DNA of 5,150 nt from Deltaproteobacteria bacterium RBG_16_44_11 (GTDB lineage Bacteria; Desulfobacterota; Syntrophia; Syntrophales; Smithellaceae), in contig MGQN01000023.1 in NCBI GenBank assembly GCA_001797845.1, forward strand, positions 73,012 to 78,161, written 5' to 3'. A model generated the notes under the pieces. It saw only the letters and a list, made by a program, of their open reading frames with translations. It ran no database searches and was not told the origin of the DNA. Made by a program: the position numbers and the translations under genes. Within the stretch, counting starts at the first letter, position 1; every line of letters starts with the position of its first letter. Shown here one piece after another: positions 4,350-5,150 of this stretch.

Positions 4350-5150
4350 ATGGAAAATATTCAAAACTTTCAGATATTATGGTTCATCCTTATCATTATA
4401 CTATTTTTGGGCTACTCGCTTTTAGATGGATTTGATTTGGGGATAGGGGCGTTGCTGCCGTTTATCGGGAAGAAAAAAGAAGAAAAGGATATTCTGATAA
4501 GTTCCATAGGTCCTGTATGGGACGGCAACGAAGTATGGCTGGTTACCGGTGCGGGCGCTCTTTTCGCGGCCTTTCCACAAGCTTATGCCACCGCTTTTTC
4601 CGGTTTTTATCCGGCGCTGATGCTTGTTTTATTCGCGTTAATATTTAGAGCCATCTCTATAGAATTTCGCGCCCACGATGAACAAAGAGCTTGGTTATGG
4701 GAGAAATTTCTGGTTGCGGGCAGCTTATTGGCGGCGCTTTCATTTGGTATCGTGCTGGGCAATATAATCTATGGGGTTCCCCTTGATTACAACATGGAGT
4801 TTACCGGAAGTCTTCTTACGCTGTTTCGTCCTGTGCCGCTTTTATTCGGTGTCACGGGAGTTGCCGCTATCCTTTTGCAAGGCGCTTCTTACGCGGTACT
4901 GAAAACAGAAGGCAAATTGCAGCAGAGATCGCTTCAGGTGCTCAATATTCTGCTGTGGGTAAACACAATAACAGCAGGCGTATATTTTATCGTGATGGCT
5001 TTTACTTTCCCATTGCTTCTGGCCAATCCCTTATTCTACGTGGCGATTCTGCTGACCTTGCTGGGTCTTGCCGAAATACTTTTTTCGCTGAAAAATGAAA
5101 ACGACGTTGCGCTTTTCTGGAAAGCATCTTTGTCGCTTCTTGGGCTGTGG
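4350..5150 (+). CDS. cydB: Cytochrome bd quinol oxidase subunit II, 3' end cut by window edge
   Basis: Subunit II of the bd oxidase, needed for assembly and stability of the haem-bearing complex with CydA in the inner membrane. 267 residues are visible; the family is usually about 335-380, so roughly the last quarter lies off the right edge. The N-terminal signature LLDGFDLGIG (24-33, with Asp29) and GPVWDGNEVWLV (54-65, with Asp58) are intact. Arg100 in IFRAISIEFR is also present; these match conserved E. coli CydB Asp29, Asp58 and Arg100. About seven hydrophobic helices are covered. AAGGAG (4337-4342) lies 7 nt before the ATG. It should be co-transcribed with cydA from the promoter at 2945-2973. 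Whether a small cydX-like subunit or the cydDC exporter follows cannot be seen. Confidence 0.96.
   Translation, partial: MENIQNFQILWFILIIILFLGYSLLDGFDLGIGALLPFIGKKKEEKDILISSIGPVWDGNEVWLVTGAGALFAAFPQAYATAFSGFYPALMLVLFALIFRAISIEFRAHDEQRAWLWEKFLVAGSLLAALSFGIVLGNIIYGVPLDYNMEFTGSLLTLFRPVPLLFGVTGVAAILLQGASYAVLKTEGKLQQRSLQVLNILLWVNTITAGVYFIVMAFTFPLLLANPLFYVAILLTLLGLAEILFSLKNENDVALFWKASLSLLGLW

Overview
The window looks like the chromosome of an anaerobic or microaerobic Gram-negative bacterium with moderate to low GC. The gene mix (a bd-type oxygen reductase, a rubredoxin-like membrane protein, superoxide-reductase-like small exported proteins and a TM0936-type deaminase) would suit a Desulfobacterota/Syntrophales-type organism. 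That placement is inference: no taxonomic marker is present.

Layout. Four genes lie on the minus strand and two on the plus strand, diverging from a short AT-rich control region at about 2864-2999. On the minus strand, in transcription order, are: a rubredoxin-like/DUF2231 membrane protein (2863-2303); two tandem paralogues encoding 124-residue exported beta-rich proteins (2147-1773 and 1597-1223); and an adenosine-type deaminase of the MtaD/SAH deaminase family (1093 to beyond the left edge). On the plus strand is a cydAB operon for cytochrome bd quinol oxidase: cydA is complete (3000-4307) and cydB runs off the right edge (4350-5150).

How the genes may work together. Cytochrome bd lowers oxygen at the membrane. 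The rubredoxin-like protein could carry electrons. The two exported proteins carry a pattern (His-x7-His-Tyr-Ile, then Gly-Asp...Cys-x-x-x-Gly) that I read as a desulfoferrodoxin/superoxide reductase fold with an incomplete iron site. Together this suggests an oxygen-defence neighbourhood. The deaminase (SAH/MTA recycling) is probably unrelated to it.

The most notable points are the tandem duplicated superoxide-reductase-like genes with altered metal ligands, the exact 550-bp register and mosaic identity of that duplication, the rubredoxin-like/DUF2231 fusion facing cydA, good divergent sigma70-type promoters, and an isolated GC-rich palindromic element upstream of the deaminase. I saw no tRNA, rRNA, CRISPR array, transposase or phage gene.
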